This document shows positions 38,589-50,947 of a stretch of 64,000 nt of DNA, in pieces (positions within the stretch are counted from its first letter, which is position 1; each line of letters opens with the position of its first letter). The stretch is from Acorus gramineus (lineage: Eukaryota; Streptophyta; Magnoliopsida; Acorales; Acoraceae): the NCBI GenBank assembly GCA_030737835.1, contig JAUJYN010000040.1, positions 972,810-1,036,809 of the forward strand, read 5' to 3'. Below the pieces are notes generated by a model, which worked only from the letters and a program-made list of their open reading frames with translations, was not told the origin of the DNA and did no database searches. The translations under genes were made by a program, and so were the position numbers.

Positions 38589-41500
38589 TCAAGAATTTTG
38601 GTCGCAAACTCGTCGCATCCCGATTTCATACACCAGCTTCTTGAATGTTGATGTCGACAAAGCTTTAGTAAACAAATCTGCAAGATTGTCCTTTGACTGA
38701 ATTTGTTGAACATCAATTTCATGTCTCTGCTGGAGCTCATGAGTGTAAAAGAATTTTGGAGAAATATGCTTTGTTCTATCACCCTTGATATATCCCCCTT
38801 TGATTTGAGCAATGCATGCTGCATTGTCTTCATATATAGTTGTTGGAACATCTGTAATGAGAGATAGTCCGCATGCAGTACGAATATGATGAACCAAAGA
38901 CCTTATCCACACGCATTCCCGGCTTGCTTCGTGGAGTGCAAGAATCTCAGAGTGGTTAGAAGACGTGGCGACCAAAGTCTGTTTCGTAGATCGCCAAGAG
39001 ATTGCTGTGCCACCGCAAGTGAATACATAGCCTGTTTGTGAGCGAGCCTTGTGAGGATCTGAAAGATATCCTGAATCTGCATAACCCTTTAGTTGTGCAC
39101 CATTATTGGAATCCTTTGCATAGAATAGACCCATGTCTGACGTTCCACGAAGATAACGAAAAATGTGCTTCACACCATTCCAATGCCTTCGAGTTGGTGC
39201 AGAGCTAAATCTGGCCAATAAATTAACTGAAAATGCAATGTCAGGTCTAGTGCATTGGGCCAAATATAATAAGGCACCAATTGCACTAAGATATGGTACT
39301 TCAGGACCAAGAAGATTTTCAGTATCTTCTTTTGGACGAAAAGGATCCTTTTTGGGTCAAGTAACCTTACTACCATTGGAGTACTTAATGGATGACATTT
39401 GTCCATATTAAAACGCTTCAGGATTTTTTCAACATATGTTGTTTGATGAACAAGTATCCCATTTGAACTTTGCTCAATTTGCAAGCCGAGACAATATCTT
39501 GTTTTTCCAAGATCTTTCATTTCAAACTCCTTTTTCAGATATTCGGAAGCCTTTTTGAGCTCTTCAGGAGTCCCAATTAGATTAATATCATCAACATATA
39601 CTGCAATAATGGTAAATCCGAGTTCCATTTTCTTAATAAATACACAGGGGCATATTGGATCATTGACATATCCTTCTTTTATTAAGTACTCACTAAGACG
39701 GTTATACCACATTCGTCCAGATTGCTTTAATCCATACAAGGATCGTCTTAACTTTATTGAGTACATATTTCGTGGTTTTGCTTCAGGCAATTTTAGTCCT
39801 TCAGGAACTTTCATATAAATGTCGGTATCTAATTTTCCATATAAATATGCAGTAACCACATCCATTAGCTGCATGTCAAGTCCTTCTGAGACTACAAGAC
39901 TAATTAAATACCGAAATGTGATTGTGTCCATCACAGGAGAATATGTCTCTTCAAAATCTATCCCAGGTCTCTGCAGGAAACCCTGTGCCACAAGACGAGC
40001 TTTGTATCTAACAATCTCGTTTCTTTCATTTCGTTTTCTCGCAAACACCCATTTACATCCTACTGGTTTAACACCTTCAGGGGTTAGGACTACTGGTCCA
40101 AATACTTGGTGTTTTGCAAGTGAATCCAATTCTGTTTGAATAGCAGCTTTCCATTGTGGCCAACAATTTTTTCGTCTGCATTCATCCACTGAACGTGGTT
40201 CTAAATCATTATCTGAAATGATTTCTGTAGCTACTGCAAATGAGAATATATCATCAACAAGCACTTGCTTTCGATCCCACAATATTTGTGAATTTGCATA
40301 ATTTATGGAAATTTCTTCATTTCCATGTACTTGTTCTTCATGCACGGGCGTCACTTCAGGGACGTCAGTCTCTTCAGGGACTTGTGTCACTTCAGGGACT
40401 TCTTCCTCTATAGGAGTTATTATTGTGGGTCTTTCAAGTGTTTCATACTCTTCTAGAGAATTATTCTTCATTGTTTTTCTCCTTCGGGGAGCTGAATCTT
40501 TTGAGCCTATAGGTCTTCCACGCTTCAGGCGTGTTTTTGTTGATTCATTAGCCGGCATATTAGCAGTTTTTCCTATTGGAACATTAATTCGAGCTGGAGT
40601 ATTAGCAGCTGGAATATGTGATTTCATCACTTTTGCTGCATCATTGAATGCATCTGGCAATTGATGCGCAATTCTTTGAAGATGAGTGATTCTTTGCACT
40701 TCAGTTTCACATTGATTAGTGCGAGGATCAAGATGAGACAAAGATGGAGTTTTCCATATAAGTTCACGTCGTTCTTCTGGCGACGGATTTTCTCCCCCTA
40801 ATGACGGGAATATTGTCTCATCAAAATGACAATCCGCAAATCGAGCGGTAAAAACATCCCCTGTCAATGGTTCAAGATATCTTATAATAGAGGGAGAATC
40901 AAAGCCTACATAAATTCCCAATCGACGTTGAGGGCCCATTTTAGTTCGTTGTGTAGGGGCAATAGGAACTTGTACAGCACAACCAAAAATTCGAAGATGT
41001 GAAATATTTGGTTGATGACCCAGTACGAGCTGTAAAGGGGAATATTGATGATAAGCAGTTGGCCGAAGGCGAACTAATGCTGCTGCATGCAATATAGCAT
41101 GACCCCAAGCTGAAACGGGTAATTTTGTCCTCAAAAGCATAGGACGTGCAATTAGCTGAAGATGCTTAATAAATGATTCAGCTAATCCATTTTGGGTGTG
41201 CACATGAGCAACAGGGTGTTCAACATCGATGCCATGCGACATACAATAGTCGTTAAAAGTTTTCGATGTGAATTCACCAGCTCCATCAAGACGTATTGAC
41301 TTTATATGATAATCCGAAAAATGCGACTGTAATCGGATTATCTGAGCAAGTAGTCTTGCAAATGCAGCATTCCGAGTGGATAATAGACAAACATGCGACC
41401 ATCTAGCAGATGCGTCTATCAATACCATAAAATACTTGAATGGTCCACATGGGGGGTGGATTGGGCCACATATATCCCCTTGGATTCTTTGCAAAAATGT

Positions 41501-42127
41501 TGGTGACTCAACATTGACTTTTGTAGGGGATGGTCTAACTATCAATTTTCCTTGTGAGCACGAAGTGCATTGATAGTGATTAGGTAAAAGAATCTTCTGG
41601 TTCTTTAACGAATGCCCAAATGAATTATCAATTATTCGACGCATCATTGTAGATCCTGGATGCCCGAGACGATCATGCCAAAGTGTAAAAATATCTGAAT
41701 CATAGAACTTCTGGTTCATTACAGCATATGATTCGATTGTTTTTATGGTTGTATAATACAACCCAGATGAGAAAGCATGAAGTTTCTCTAATACATGTTT
41801 TTGGCCTGAAACAATTGAAGTAATACATAAATACTCCATATTGTTTTCATTGATAGTCTCAATATGATATCCATTAAGACGGATATCCTTAAAACTTAGC
41901 AGATTTCTTCTGGATCTTGCTGAATATAATGCATCATTAATACAAAATTTTGTACCTCCTGGTAATATTATATTTGCTCTTCCGGAGCCTTCAATTAATT
42001 TCGTAGTACCAGAAATGGTATTAACATTTGCATTGATTAATGTCAATGTCGAGAAATATTGTTTATTTCGTAGGATCGTATGTGTTGTAGCGCTGTCTGC
42101 TAGACAAATGTCACCAACCATAGCCAT
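38589..42127 (-). pseudogene. copia pol: protease, integrase, RT, RNase H; one frameshift
   Basis: The frame opens at ATG 42127 and reads protease (CLADSATTHTIL; Asp-Ser-Ala in place of the usual Asp-Ser/Thr-Gly), integrase (zinc-binding HDRLGHP...CTSCSQGK, core residues in GDICGPI, LDGAGEF and NGLAESF), an acidic linker, RT (WVFARKRN, QGFLQRPGIDFEETYSPV, YVDDINLIG) and RNase H (YADSGYLSDP, EDNAACIAQIKGG). At about 39349-39353 one A is missing from an A run, and the frame moves to the one that carries RNase H, ending at 38589. Apart from this the protein is intact over about 1,170 residues. Gag is not visible upstream. The frameshift may be real or an assembly error. A copia lineage is not assigned. 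Confidence 0.85.
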
Positions 42128-42719
42128 TCTTGTAAAAAAAAGAAAATGAAATAAATAAGATAAATATAAAAATAAGAAAAATGGATTTTAGATAACAAAG
42201 AAAAATTATAATTATAAAAATTATAAAAGTCTGATCGTACATCAGGTACGTGACCATATTTTTAAAGCACCAAATACATAACAATCATTTTCCTTGTGTT
42301 AGGGGTTTGTTCTGCAACCCTTTTCCCTTCAATTATGCTTTTGTTTAATAGCAAATCACTTCTAGTGATTTGAGATATTTTACAAACTTTATGATTGTTG
42401 TGCTTTCTCAACTATATAAATCATGATCTCATCATTCATGACCACAACTTCCATGGCGAACATAAAATAAAATGCATTTACTTCGGGTAATGATGCTATG
42501 CCATTGAGTTGAGTTATATGATATTTTAAAAAAATCGTTGTTCGGCAACGAGAATATATAAAATTGGTGCTCTCAATATTGCTACAACTGGAGCATATTT
42601 GAGGCATAATGGCCGGTGGACCTTTGTCAATGAGGTATTAATCTTTAAATCCTCTTCATTATGATGATGATGATGGTGAAATCTAATCATAATTTACATG
42701 TTCCTGCTGGGATACATGG

Positions 42720-43180
42720 ATCCTTTTTTTTTTATTATTTGGTCCTTCAAGGACCTGAAAAATATATCATATAACTTTTGTTTGGTCCTACAGGGACACG
42801 AACAATCATGATTTTTGTATAGTCCTTCAGGGATAGAACAAAATAAAATTTTACATGATCTTTCAAAGATTCATAATCATAATTTTTGTACAGTCCTTCA
42901 GGGATAAAATAAAATAAAATTTGTATGATCCTTCATGGATACAATATAATCATAGTCCTTCAGGGACATTTTTAATCATATCTTTTACATGATTCTTCAA
43001 GGATCCATGTAATAATTTGTGTAGTCCTTCAGGGATAAAATAAAAATCAGAATTTTACATGATCCTTCAGGGATAGAACAAAATTTGCATGGTCTTAATT
43101 GGAACACATTATGCATAACTTCTACATGGTCCTTCAGGGATCCATGTAATTACAATTTTTGTATGATCCTATAGGGACAC
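42720..43180. repeat. degenerate repeat around TCCTTCAGGGA in the copia leader
   Basis: About ten copies of GGTCCTTCAGGGAC or GATCCTTCAGGGATA, spaced about 40-60 nt apart with A/T-rich filler (CATGATTTTTGTATAG-like). They lie in the untranslated leader where gag would be expected. On the element's strand they read GTCCCTGAAGGACC, a near-palindromic motif. Confidence 0.7.
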
Positions 43181-43605
43181 ATGACATTGTAACATTAAAA
43201 TGAATTTCAAATCAAATATAAATATCAAATTAATTGATATTTGTGAGAACTTCTGGTTCTACACATAGATGTATAATATTTAAATTTTAATAAAAGATGA
43301 CAAACATGAAACAGTTACATGAAAAATAAATAATCAAATGATAGATGCCGCATACTGTTGCATGAGAAAATTGCATACTAGTTTTCATAAATTAATCATA
43401 TCATAACATATGTATGAAAAATTTTGATAATTTTCATACGGTTCCATGCATATTGAAAAAAAAAAATTAATCATATGTATGTAGTAGATGATTTACATAA
43501 AAATACATAACATCAAAGGAGAGTATATTTTTTTTGATATAGATCATTAAGAACCCATCGATACAAACCTTTCTCTTTAACAAAGAGCTTCTCGTGCTGA
43601 TAACG

Positions 43606-44008
43606 TGTTGTAAACTAAATAGAATATAAATACATAAGAGTATATAAACAAAGCACACAAGTATATAGAGAAGAGAAGTAGAGAGAGATTTCTTATTCAA
43701 TATTTGTTTTTGTTATTCAATATGATATATAAGAGTATATAAACAAACCACACAAGCATATAGAGAAGAGAAGTAGAGAGAGATTCTTATTCACTTTGTT
43801 GGTTGAATACAAGAGAGAACCCCTCTATTTATAGGGTGCATAGAGGAATTCCAATGGTGGAGAGTTACAAGTCCATAGAGGTGAATGGGAGATAGTGGGG
43901 CAATAATGGGAGTGTTATGGAATAGAAGAGTGGGGGAGGTTATGGAGTTGAAGAGTGGGGGAGGTTATAGGTTAGAGAAGTGGTGGTTATCCACCATATC
44001 TCACAACA
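43606..44008 (-). repeat. copia 5' LTR (403 bp) with a 95-bp partial duplication
   Basis: Homologous to 38031-38338, but its outer-left part is present twice: the stretch from TGTTGTAAAC to GAGAGAGATT is followed by a short spacer and a second copy starting at AATATGATATATAAGAG. This accounts for the extra 95 bp relative to the other LTR. The LTRs are copied from one template at insertion, so the duplication arose afterwards. Confidence 0.85.
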
Positions 44009-44785
44009 TCTTCTTATTTTTCTAGCAACTTTTCCTATTTTTATGACAACATATTTGGTTGTTTCAATTATAAATTTGTTAATACATCACATATGATTTG
44101 TTTATATCTCATTTTTATTCTTACAAAATCAAAGTACTCAACTTTAATTATATATATTTTTTTTCTTTACATGTATATATGTCTTTTGAATATCACATTA
44201 TTTGGTATATAAATAATTACATTAAATATAAGAACAAAAAACTTCCATATAAATATTTAATATAGGCTATCAAATATCTAAACAAAAAACTTTCATTTAA
44301 ATTTTTAATATAGACTATGTAGCCTACCTCAAAATATTGTCTTGGATCCGCCCCTGTACGTAACATTATCATTTTATATTTTAGTTACAGAAATTCTAAC
44401 ATCGGATTACAGAAACATTATATATTAGTTACAGATAGTAGTTACATAACTATATATTGACACAAGAAATGTTTATACTTGAAATCTAAAAACACTTTGT
44501 ATACTTTATAAATTAATTTTTAGATTTCAATTATATTGAGAAACGTTTGCAAGTAATATACAGTGGAAACGTTTGCAAGTAATATACAGATGAGAAGGTT
44601 ATGTATTAATTGAGAGTACATTTTATAGAAGTGAAATGTCAAGTGATTTTTTATGTTTAAAATTTAAAGTTCGGTATTTTTAAATGCAAGACAAGATGTG
44701 CCATCACTACTGGTGCCACCACTAAAGAATACTAGAATTCAATTTGAATCAATAACTGAACTCCTGAAAGCACGTCCCTCACTTA

Positions 44786-45935
44786 GGTGGTGTTTGGGTG
44801 GACTTAAAAACAGAGCTTATTCCACTTTTTCAGGAAAATCAGTGCTTATACAGTTAATTTTCTGTTTGGTTAGCACTCCAATAAGTACTGAAATCCTTCT
44901 GCATTCAGAAAAAACTTGTTACAAATTTTAAGTGCCAAAAGATCACTTTTTCTTCCGCCCTCGCGTTCCGCCTTTTTACCGTCGACGTGAAAAGACCATA
45001 CTAACTCTGCACTTATCAAATATTTACCCAGGGTATTTAAAGCCCCTTTTCACTGATCGTCTCTCTCCTCATTCCTCTCTCGCTCACGCTCTCGTCGAAA
45101 AAATCAGAAGTGGGTCTTCTTCTCCAGCCGGCCCTAACAGAGAAGTGGGTCTTCTTTTTCAGCTTCACCGACTGCTTCGACTACTTCTCCTTCGACCACC
45201 GCAGCAGAAGATCGAGCTTCTTCTTCGATCGACGATGGCTGCTTCTCCTCCTTCAAGCGCCTCTTCTACACCGACTGCTTCTCTTTCGACCACCACGGCA
45301 GAGCTTCTTCAACGTAGACTCTGTTTGGTCTTCTTCTTCACTTCTTCTTCTTCAGCACAGACTCGATTCGGCCTCTCTCACTCTCTTTGTTTGTGTCTCT
45401 CTCAGTCCCTCCCAGTCCATCACTCAATCTCTCCAAGTCTCTGTTTTTCTTTTTTTATCGAGATCTCTCTTTTTTTATCCTCTCAATCATACCTCTCATG
45501 GTAATGTGTCTTGTGGGGTTGATAACATGTGGAAGAGAGAGTGACACGTGGGTTTTTTTTTTTGTAAATCTATATAAACTTGTATCAGGTTCTAACAAGT
45601 AATCAAAGTGTAGTATCTAATAATTTATTAAAATAGACATATATCAAAGTATCTATTTTTAATAAATAGAAAAAATAAGCAAATAATCAAGTTTTCAACC
45701 AAACATCAAATTACATTCAGCACTTATTAAATGGACCAAAACACCCTTATCATAAGCTCTACTCTTTAGTACTGAACCAAACACACTTATTTGAAATAAG
45801 TGTTTATAATTTCCGCTGAACCAAACAGTTTTTCTTCTGAACTGATTAAAACTTATCAGAACTTATCAGAACTTATACAATCTGCACTTATAAATCAGAA
45901 CTTAAAATCAGCTTTTCGCTGAACCAAACGGCCCC
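44786..45935. mobile_element. Tourist/PIF-Harbinger-like non-autonomous element (1150 bp, TSD TTA)
   Basis: The left end is GGTGGTGTTTGGGTGGACTT; the right end in reverse complement is GGGGCCGTTTGGTTCAGCG. TTA flanks both (44783-44785 and 45936-45938). The GG...GTTTGG end and the TTA duplication are those of PIF/Harbinger elements. The interior (about 45040-45500) is CT-rich with open frames that show no known domain (45110-45544, 44932-45504); it may be filler or a captured leader/exon. Near the right end AAACTTATCAG/AACTTATCAG repeats occur. Confidence 0.7.
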
Positions 45936-45938
45936 TTA

Positions 45939-47159
45939 GTTGCATCATCCTTATCGATCCCAGTAGTCCTCCAGAGTTGTTTCTTGGTTGGGTCTGGCCC
46001 TGTGCCCTGGTGTCTGTCTGCCCCTTGTGGACCTTAGTATATAAAAAAAAAAACCTCCTAAATGATCCCAGTACAAATGTCGTTTGAGCTAAAAAATATA
46101 ATGCCCAATCACATAAATATAAGCAATCACTTACAGAAGTTTATTAAGAAATTATAGAAAATATGATTTACAGAATATAAACTACCATTTATTGAACAAA
46201 AACAATCTAATTACAAAAACCACAAAAAATAGAAACTGTCAATTATAAAAAATAACAAATATTACATATCCAATGTATAAAATGCAATATAACTACAACA
46301 TGATAAAGACATCCAATATAATAATTAAAACATGCATAACTCACTAAAACTATTTGGTGATGGTTAATTTGAGCTCCAATAATACTACAATAATCATGTA
46401 TCAAGTGGTTCTAATTATTTAACAACTTGAGATGTAAAGCAAGCCTGGATAAGTTTAGAAAATACAATGTAATAATGTCTAATTACATAATTAAACTAAC
46501 AAATGACATAAATGTATTAAGCATGTACACATATAAAATTATTAATTACAAAAACCCATCTATCAGATAAATCAATTCAATTAATTATATCAAATCAATA
46601 ACCCAACTATTCTATCTTTAAAAACAATAATAGTAGTAGCAATAACAATACAATTTCAATGATGTAAAACAAAATTAAATCCTCCCAAAGCTTCAATATA
46701 AGCTGAATATGCTCCCCCACCGGAATCTTAAGTTGAGGGCTTTCGCATTCTGGTGTACTCATAGAATCACACATGCATTACACAGAAATGTAATGACCAC
46801 ATATAGAGATTGAATACGTAGTTATAAAAATGTAATGACCAATTACAGATATAAAATTACCACTTACGGAATTGTAATCACCAATAAAATTGAATGTAAA
46901 ACCATTAACATACAATGTTAATGCAACATCAATTACAAAATTACATAATGTTTACATATGAATGCAAAAATAAAGATAAAATATATGAAAGACTAAATGC
47001 AGAAATTGCATGACCCCATACATAAATGAGATCGGATCCAGTCAGGACTGGATTAGGTCAGTTCGGTTAGTACCGAACTGGACGACGTGAAAACTGAACT
47101 GCACCACCTATAAATCGAACTGCACAACCAATTGTTGGGTATATATTTCATTCTTTTAT
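45939..47159. other. AT-rich intergenic region
   Basis: No gene recognised. Phrases TTACAAAA, AATTACA and AATGTAAT recur, which suggests an old degenerate repeat. There is no convincing element end. Confidence 0.4.
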
Positions 47160-49490
47160 TGGATACTAATGTCCTGTGAAAGCCAAGTCTAGACCAAAGA
47201 AAATACAACCTGTACCACATGCACGATTTACAAGGCATAAATGACTCTAGGAATGCTGACAGCCTCGCACTCGCCACCCGCCGGCAGAACGCTCCACGCC
47301 CATAAGACCACACCACAGGAAGCTCCAGCTCCACGCCCAACACTGCCCCTGAAAAGAAAACAGTATGCGAGGGGTGAGCTACAAGCTTAGTGAGTGGCTG
47401 GAAACCAATCACCATTCTACAGTTCAATACATAATCAGTTTCCTCTTTTCAAGGAAAAACATGGGTAGAAACCCATAGATCACTGGGTCACGCGGCGGCG
47501 CGACCAACCTCACCCCCACCCTCACTCCCGGCGGGAGTCTTTTGGGACTTATGGGGAGAGACCATACCGTCGGTCGAAGAGACCCGGATTTACTGGTCTA
47601 GGGACCATGCCGTCGGTCGAAGAGACCCGGATTTACTGGTCCACTCAACACTACTGGATCATCTACATCTAGATAATCGCCCATCGATGTCCTTCAACAT
47701 CGATCACGAGACCGGACCCAACATCTATGGGAACGGTCGAACAGCGTGACACGAGGCGACGCGTCTTCGCCTCATCCACACCCTCACTCCTAAAAGGAGA
47801 CATTTTGGGACTTTGGGAGAGACTTAGACTGCTCTACACCCCTGGTCCACCGGTAGCCTCTCCCCGCTCCGTAGCTCGCCTGGTCTACTCCCACGATTCA
47901 GCACAGTCCGAAAGCAAATCAGGAGGTGCCTACTGATGGGAGCCCTCTGTCAGGACGGCCTGTCTAACGCCGGGGATGTCACTACATCGGATCCAAATGA
48001 AGGGGGAGAACGATCCCATGATCGCAAAGCGAAACCCAATGGAAAACAACCACTCCCGATACTCGCTCATCGCGATATCACACACATGCATAACAGCAAC
48101 CAATACACTCATATTAATCTCAAAGTAGTTATAGTCCCTAAACGGGAGTAACTACACAAGCTAGTGGGTCGTTACATCGCCGACCCACCACACCCTCACC
48201 CTCACCCTCGAAGGTGTGACATGGCCTTTTGGGACTGACTAGGCTGTTAATCACCCTTGGTCCACCGATAGCCTCTCCTCCACACCGTAGCTCGCCTGGT
48301 CTACTCCCACAATTCAGCACAGTCCGAAACCAAATCAGGAGGTACCTACTGATGGGAGCCCTCTGTCAGAACGGCCTGTCTAACGCTGAGGAGTCCCTAC
48401 ACGGATCCAACGAAGGGAAGAGAAACAGCCTACCCACACGGATACGATCCACTTGGATCCGCCGACACCGATTGCAACTCTACTAATGACATGAATTCTT
48501 CAGAATTCCTCCAGGGCGCATAACTAAGATGCGGGGAAACCTATATTATAACCACAAGGTTATAATATTCCCTAAGGCATGCTTACAACAATATAAACAC
48601 ATAATCTCATCTTGATTTATATAAATTAAACTAAATGGGAACATGCATAGGTCGGGGCTTTCCTGGCATGAAACATGGTGACAGGATATATAGGCCTCTA
48701 TCCACAACATAAGGGTGCATATTCCTAGCATACAAAGCCTAAGGTGGCATGAATACATCATAGCAAAACATGCATAGATCAAGGCTCTTAAGTACAGGAC
48801 ATGGTGTCCAGGCATGTACGGCCTCTCTACACGATACATGGATGTATATTCCCTAGCATGCAAAATATGTACATATTAGTTAGGGGGCCCCATCGATGCG
48901 CGACGCGCGTCTACGCTGGTCGAGCGCATCCCTAGAGAAGGGGGGGGGGGGGATTGGAATCAAACCACTCACCTTACAACCCGGGACCTCGCGCATCCCA
49001 TCCGATGAGATCTGCAAGGTAGGGGCATCCAACTGGTGAGAAACAACACAATTTATACATAGAAATCATTAGAAATACCCCATACTCGGACAAGCATGCA
49101 TACGGGCTCGCACGCATGCGAGCACGCACGCACGTACGCACGCGAGTTTGAGTGCCCCGACACCTACTCGAACCCTTGGGCTGCCACACGCATGCCCCCC
49201 CCGCATGCGCACGCACGAATGCGCACGCACGCACGCACCCCAGCACCATCGGCGCACTGCCGCGCGCCTACCCGCGCGCCCAGACGCGCTGCCGCACGCA
49301 CGCGCACGCTCGCGCGCGCCCGCCAGCACTGCACGCCCAGCTCGCGCCCTCGCGCAGCACCCCGCGCACGCCCCAGCACGTGCACGCACGCGCACGCACG
49401 CGCGCGCGCGCACTGGTCCCCAGCCCAGCGCCTAGGCGCATGCCCAGGCGCCCTGCCCCGCGCCCAGGCGCATGCCCAGGTGCCCAAATG
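47160..49490 (-). mobile_element. gypsy LTR family C, second copy, truncated
   Basis: Homologous to 24190-25356 joined to 34276-35400. Shared phrases are GCGAGGGGTGAGCTACA (47367), the 45-bp tandem duplicate around CGTCGGTCGAAGAGACCCGG (47560-47640), GGGGCCCCATCGATGCGCGA (48892) and the CpG-rich block (49085-49490). The end TGTCACGCCCC is missing on the left. On the right the homology stops near GGTGCCCAAATGGG. It is a fragment. Confidence 0.6.
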
Positions 49491-49776
49491 GGTGGGATTC
49501 TCATGGATTTGTATTCCACCATTGTGAATATTTTTTCTTTTTTTATGAATGTCCATATGTATGAAATATTCCTATCACCTCATATGTTTGATGAATATAT
49601 GAGAATGATAGATTATTTTATATAATATATATCTAGATTATTCACAATTATTTTCTAAAATATAGATTTATCATATATTTGATTATACGTATAATGTTTG
49701 ATTTGATTTTCCTTAAAGATGTTTCTATTATTGTATAATATATATACATATATATATTTTTTAAATGTTCTAACTG

Positions 49777-49919
49777 ATGAGCAACCACGAGAGGACAATG
49801 AAGACCCTCCGGAAGTTTAAACTCAAGAGCAACAACGTTGAGATGCCAATAATTGGCGATTAAATATAGCTAAACGTATGTGGGATGACCATGATATCAA
49901 TATTCATGGTGAACTAATG
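49777..49919 (+). pseudogene. remnant of a PIF/Harbinger transposase C-terminus
   Basis: Translation gives an acidic stretch (EDNEDPPEV), a stop, then TQEQQR...ANNWRLNIAKRMWDDH. The pattern QEQQR-x-NANxWR-xxIAxxMW is, from memory, typical of the C-terminus of plant PIF/Harbinger transposases. Only about 45 codons remain, with a stop and no DDE core. The flanks (49491-49776) are AT-rich and empty. Confidence 0.4.
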
Positions 49920-50109
49920 TAATATTATCTAGTTAAAAATGATGTTTTTATCATGACATTCTAGCAATATACATTTCAGATATGTGAAAATTGATATTTA
50001 CTATATTAAATTACATTTTATGTTGGGTATCAATAATTCATGTTGAATTTGAATATTTGAGTTCTTTATTCGTTATTTTAAAATTTCAAAAACATTATTG
50101 TGTTTATTA

Positions 50110-50520
50110 ATAGAAATCCACATGTGAAAAGAGTCAACCTCTGAAAGTCGGTAAAAGTCTGCAAATGTCTGTGAAAGTCTGCAAATGTTTATAAAAGTCT
50201 GTGAAAGTCCATGAGAGTCAATAAGTGAAAGTCTGTAAAAGTCTATAAAAGTCTGTAAAAGTATGTGAAAGTCCATAAGAGTCAATTTGTGAAAGTCTGC
50301 AAAAGTCTACCAAAGTCTGCAAAAGTTTGTGAAGTCTGAAAAGTCTACAAAAGCTCATCACTTAAATAATGTCCACAGAAATCCATCAAAGTTCGTATCG
50401 ACTACTCCTCCCTTAAAAGTCTGTAAAAGTCTGTGAAAATCTGAAAAATCTATAAAAGCCCACCACTTAAATAATGTCCACAAAAATCCATCAAAGTTTG
50501 TATCGACTACTCCCCTCATA
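50110..50520 (+). repeat. 11-nt tandem repeat (AAAGTCTGTRA) and a longer duplication
   Basis: About 20 degenerate copies of an 11-nt unit, AAAGTCTGTGA or AAAGTCTGCAA, run from 50140 to 50345. A segment of about 70 bases containing CACTTAAATAATGTCCACA then GTATCGACTACTCC occurs twice (about 50342-50410 and 50449-50517). Dense short direct repeats like this are typical of the subterminal regions of DNA transposons, where transposase binds. Confidence 0.75.
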
Positions 50521-50947
50521 GTTCTTTATCTCACTAACAAATTACCTAACACCCAAATTATTGTCAATATTTATACATGTTAATTATCCAAAAATATGAG
50601 TACCACTCTTAATATGAAAATATATGAATTTGATAATTAATATCTATATTTGAATTATTTAAGATAGTATACAAATATCAAAATATATCATCCATATTCG
50701 ATCCATTGATAGGTTTACCTATTGAAATTTTCTTTATCCTCAAGAATCTAGTATAGTGTTACAGCCCAGTAATACATAAGCAACAATAAGCTTATGATTC
50801 TCAAGAAGAAAAAATTGTCATATTTATTACCTTGCAAATTTTTGAGATGTGACAGACCAAAAATAATTATCAACATGTTGGCTGGCCATGGAGCGCACCT
50901 ATTCAGATGGAAGCTGAAGGGATAAAATTGGGTGTGCAATTTGCTAG
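50521..50947. other. AT-rich spacer
   Basis: No gene recognised. The end nearest 50947 contains a possible intron and a TTGCTAG acceptor that precedes the coding-like segment described next. Confidence 0.35.

Larger units (their letters stand above)
38031..44008 (-). mobile_element. Ty1/copia element, complete ends, TSD TCTTC, gag not found
   Basis: Two LTRs (38031-38338 and 43606-44008) flank a pol gene on the minus strand. TCTTC lies on both outer sides (38026-38030 and 44009-44013), a perfect 5-bp TSD. The polypurine tract is CCAAGGGGGAG (minus, 38349-38339). The leader next to the right LTR reads CGTTATCAGCACGAG on the minus strand, not the initiator tRNA-Met site. Between it and pol are about 1.4 kb without a gag frame. 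LTR identity is about 97% by eye over the shared part, so the insertion is fairly recent. It lies in the hAT, outside LTR family A. Confidence 0.9.
22640..44356. mobile_element. hAT-like element, now expanded by nested retroelements
   Basis: The left end CAGAGGCGGACATATG and the right end, read in reverse complement CAGGGGCGGATCCAAG, are short hAT-type terminal repeats. They are flanked by TACATAAT (22632-22639) and TACGTAAC (44357-44364), an 8-bp TSD with two mismatches. Without the nested LTR (22908-37752) and copia element (38031-44008), about 0.9 kb of hAT sequence remains (22640-22907, 37758-38030, 44014-44356). No transposase remains, so it was probably a non-autonomous copy. Confidence 0.6.

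Noticed and set aside
39555..40664. Plus-strand open frames across the copia element
   Set aside because: They are antisense shadows of the minus-strand pol frame.
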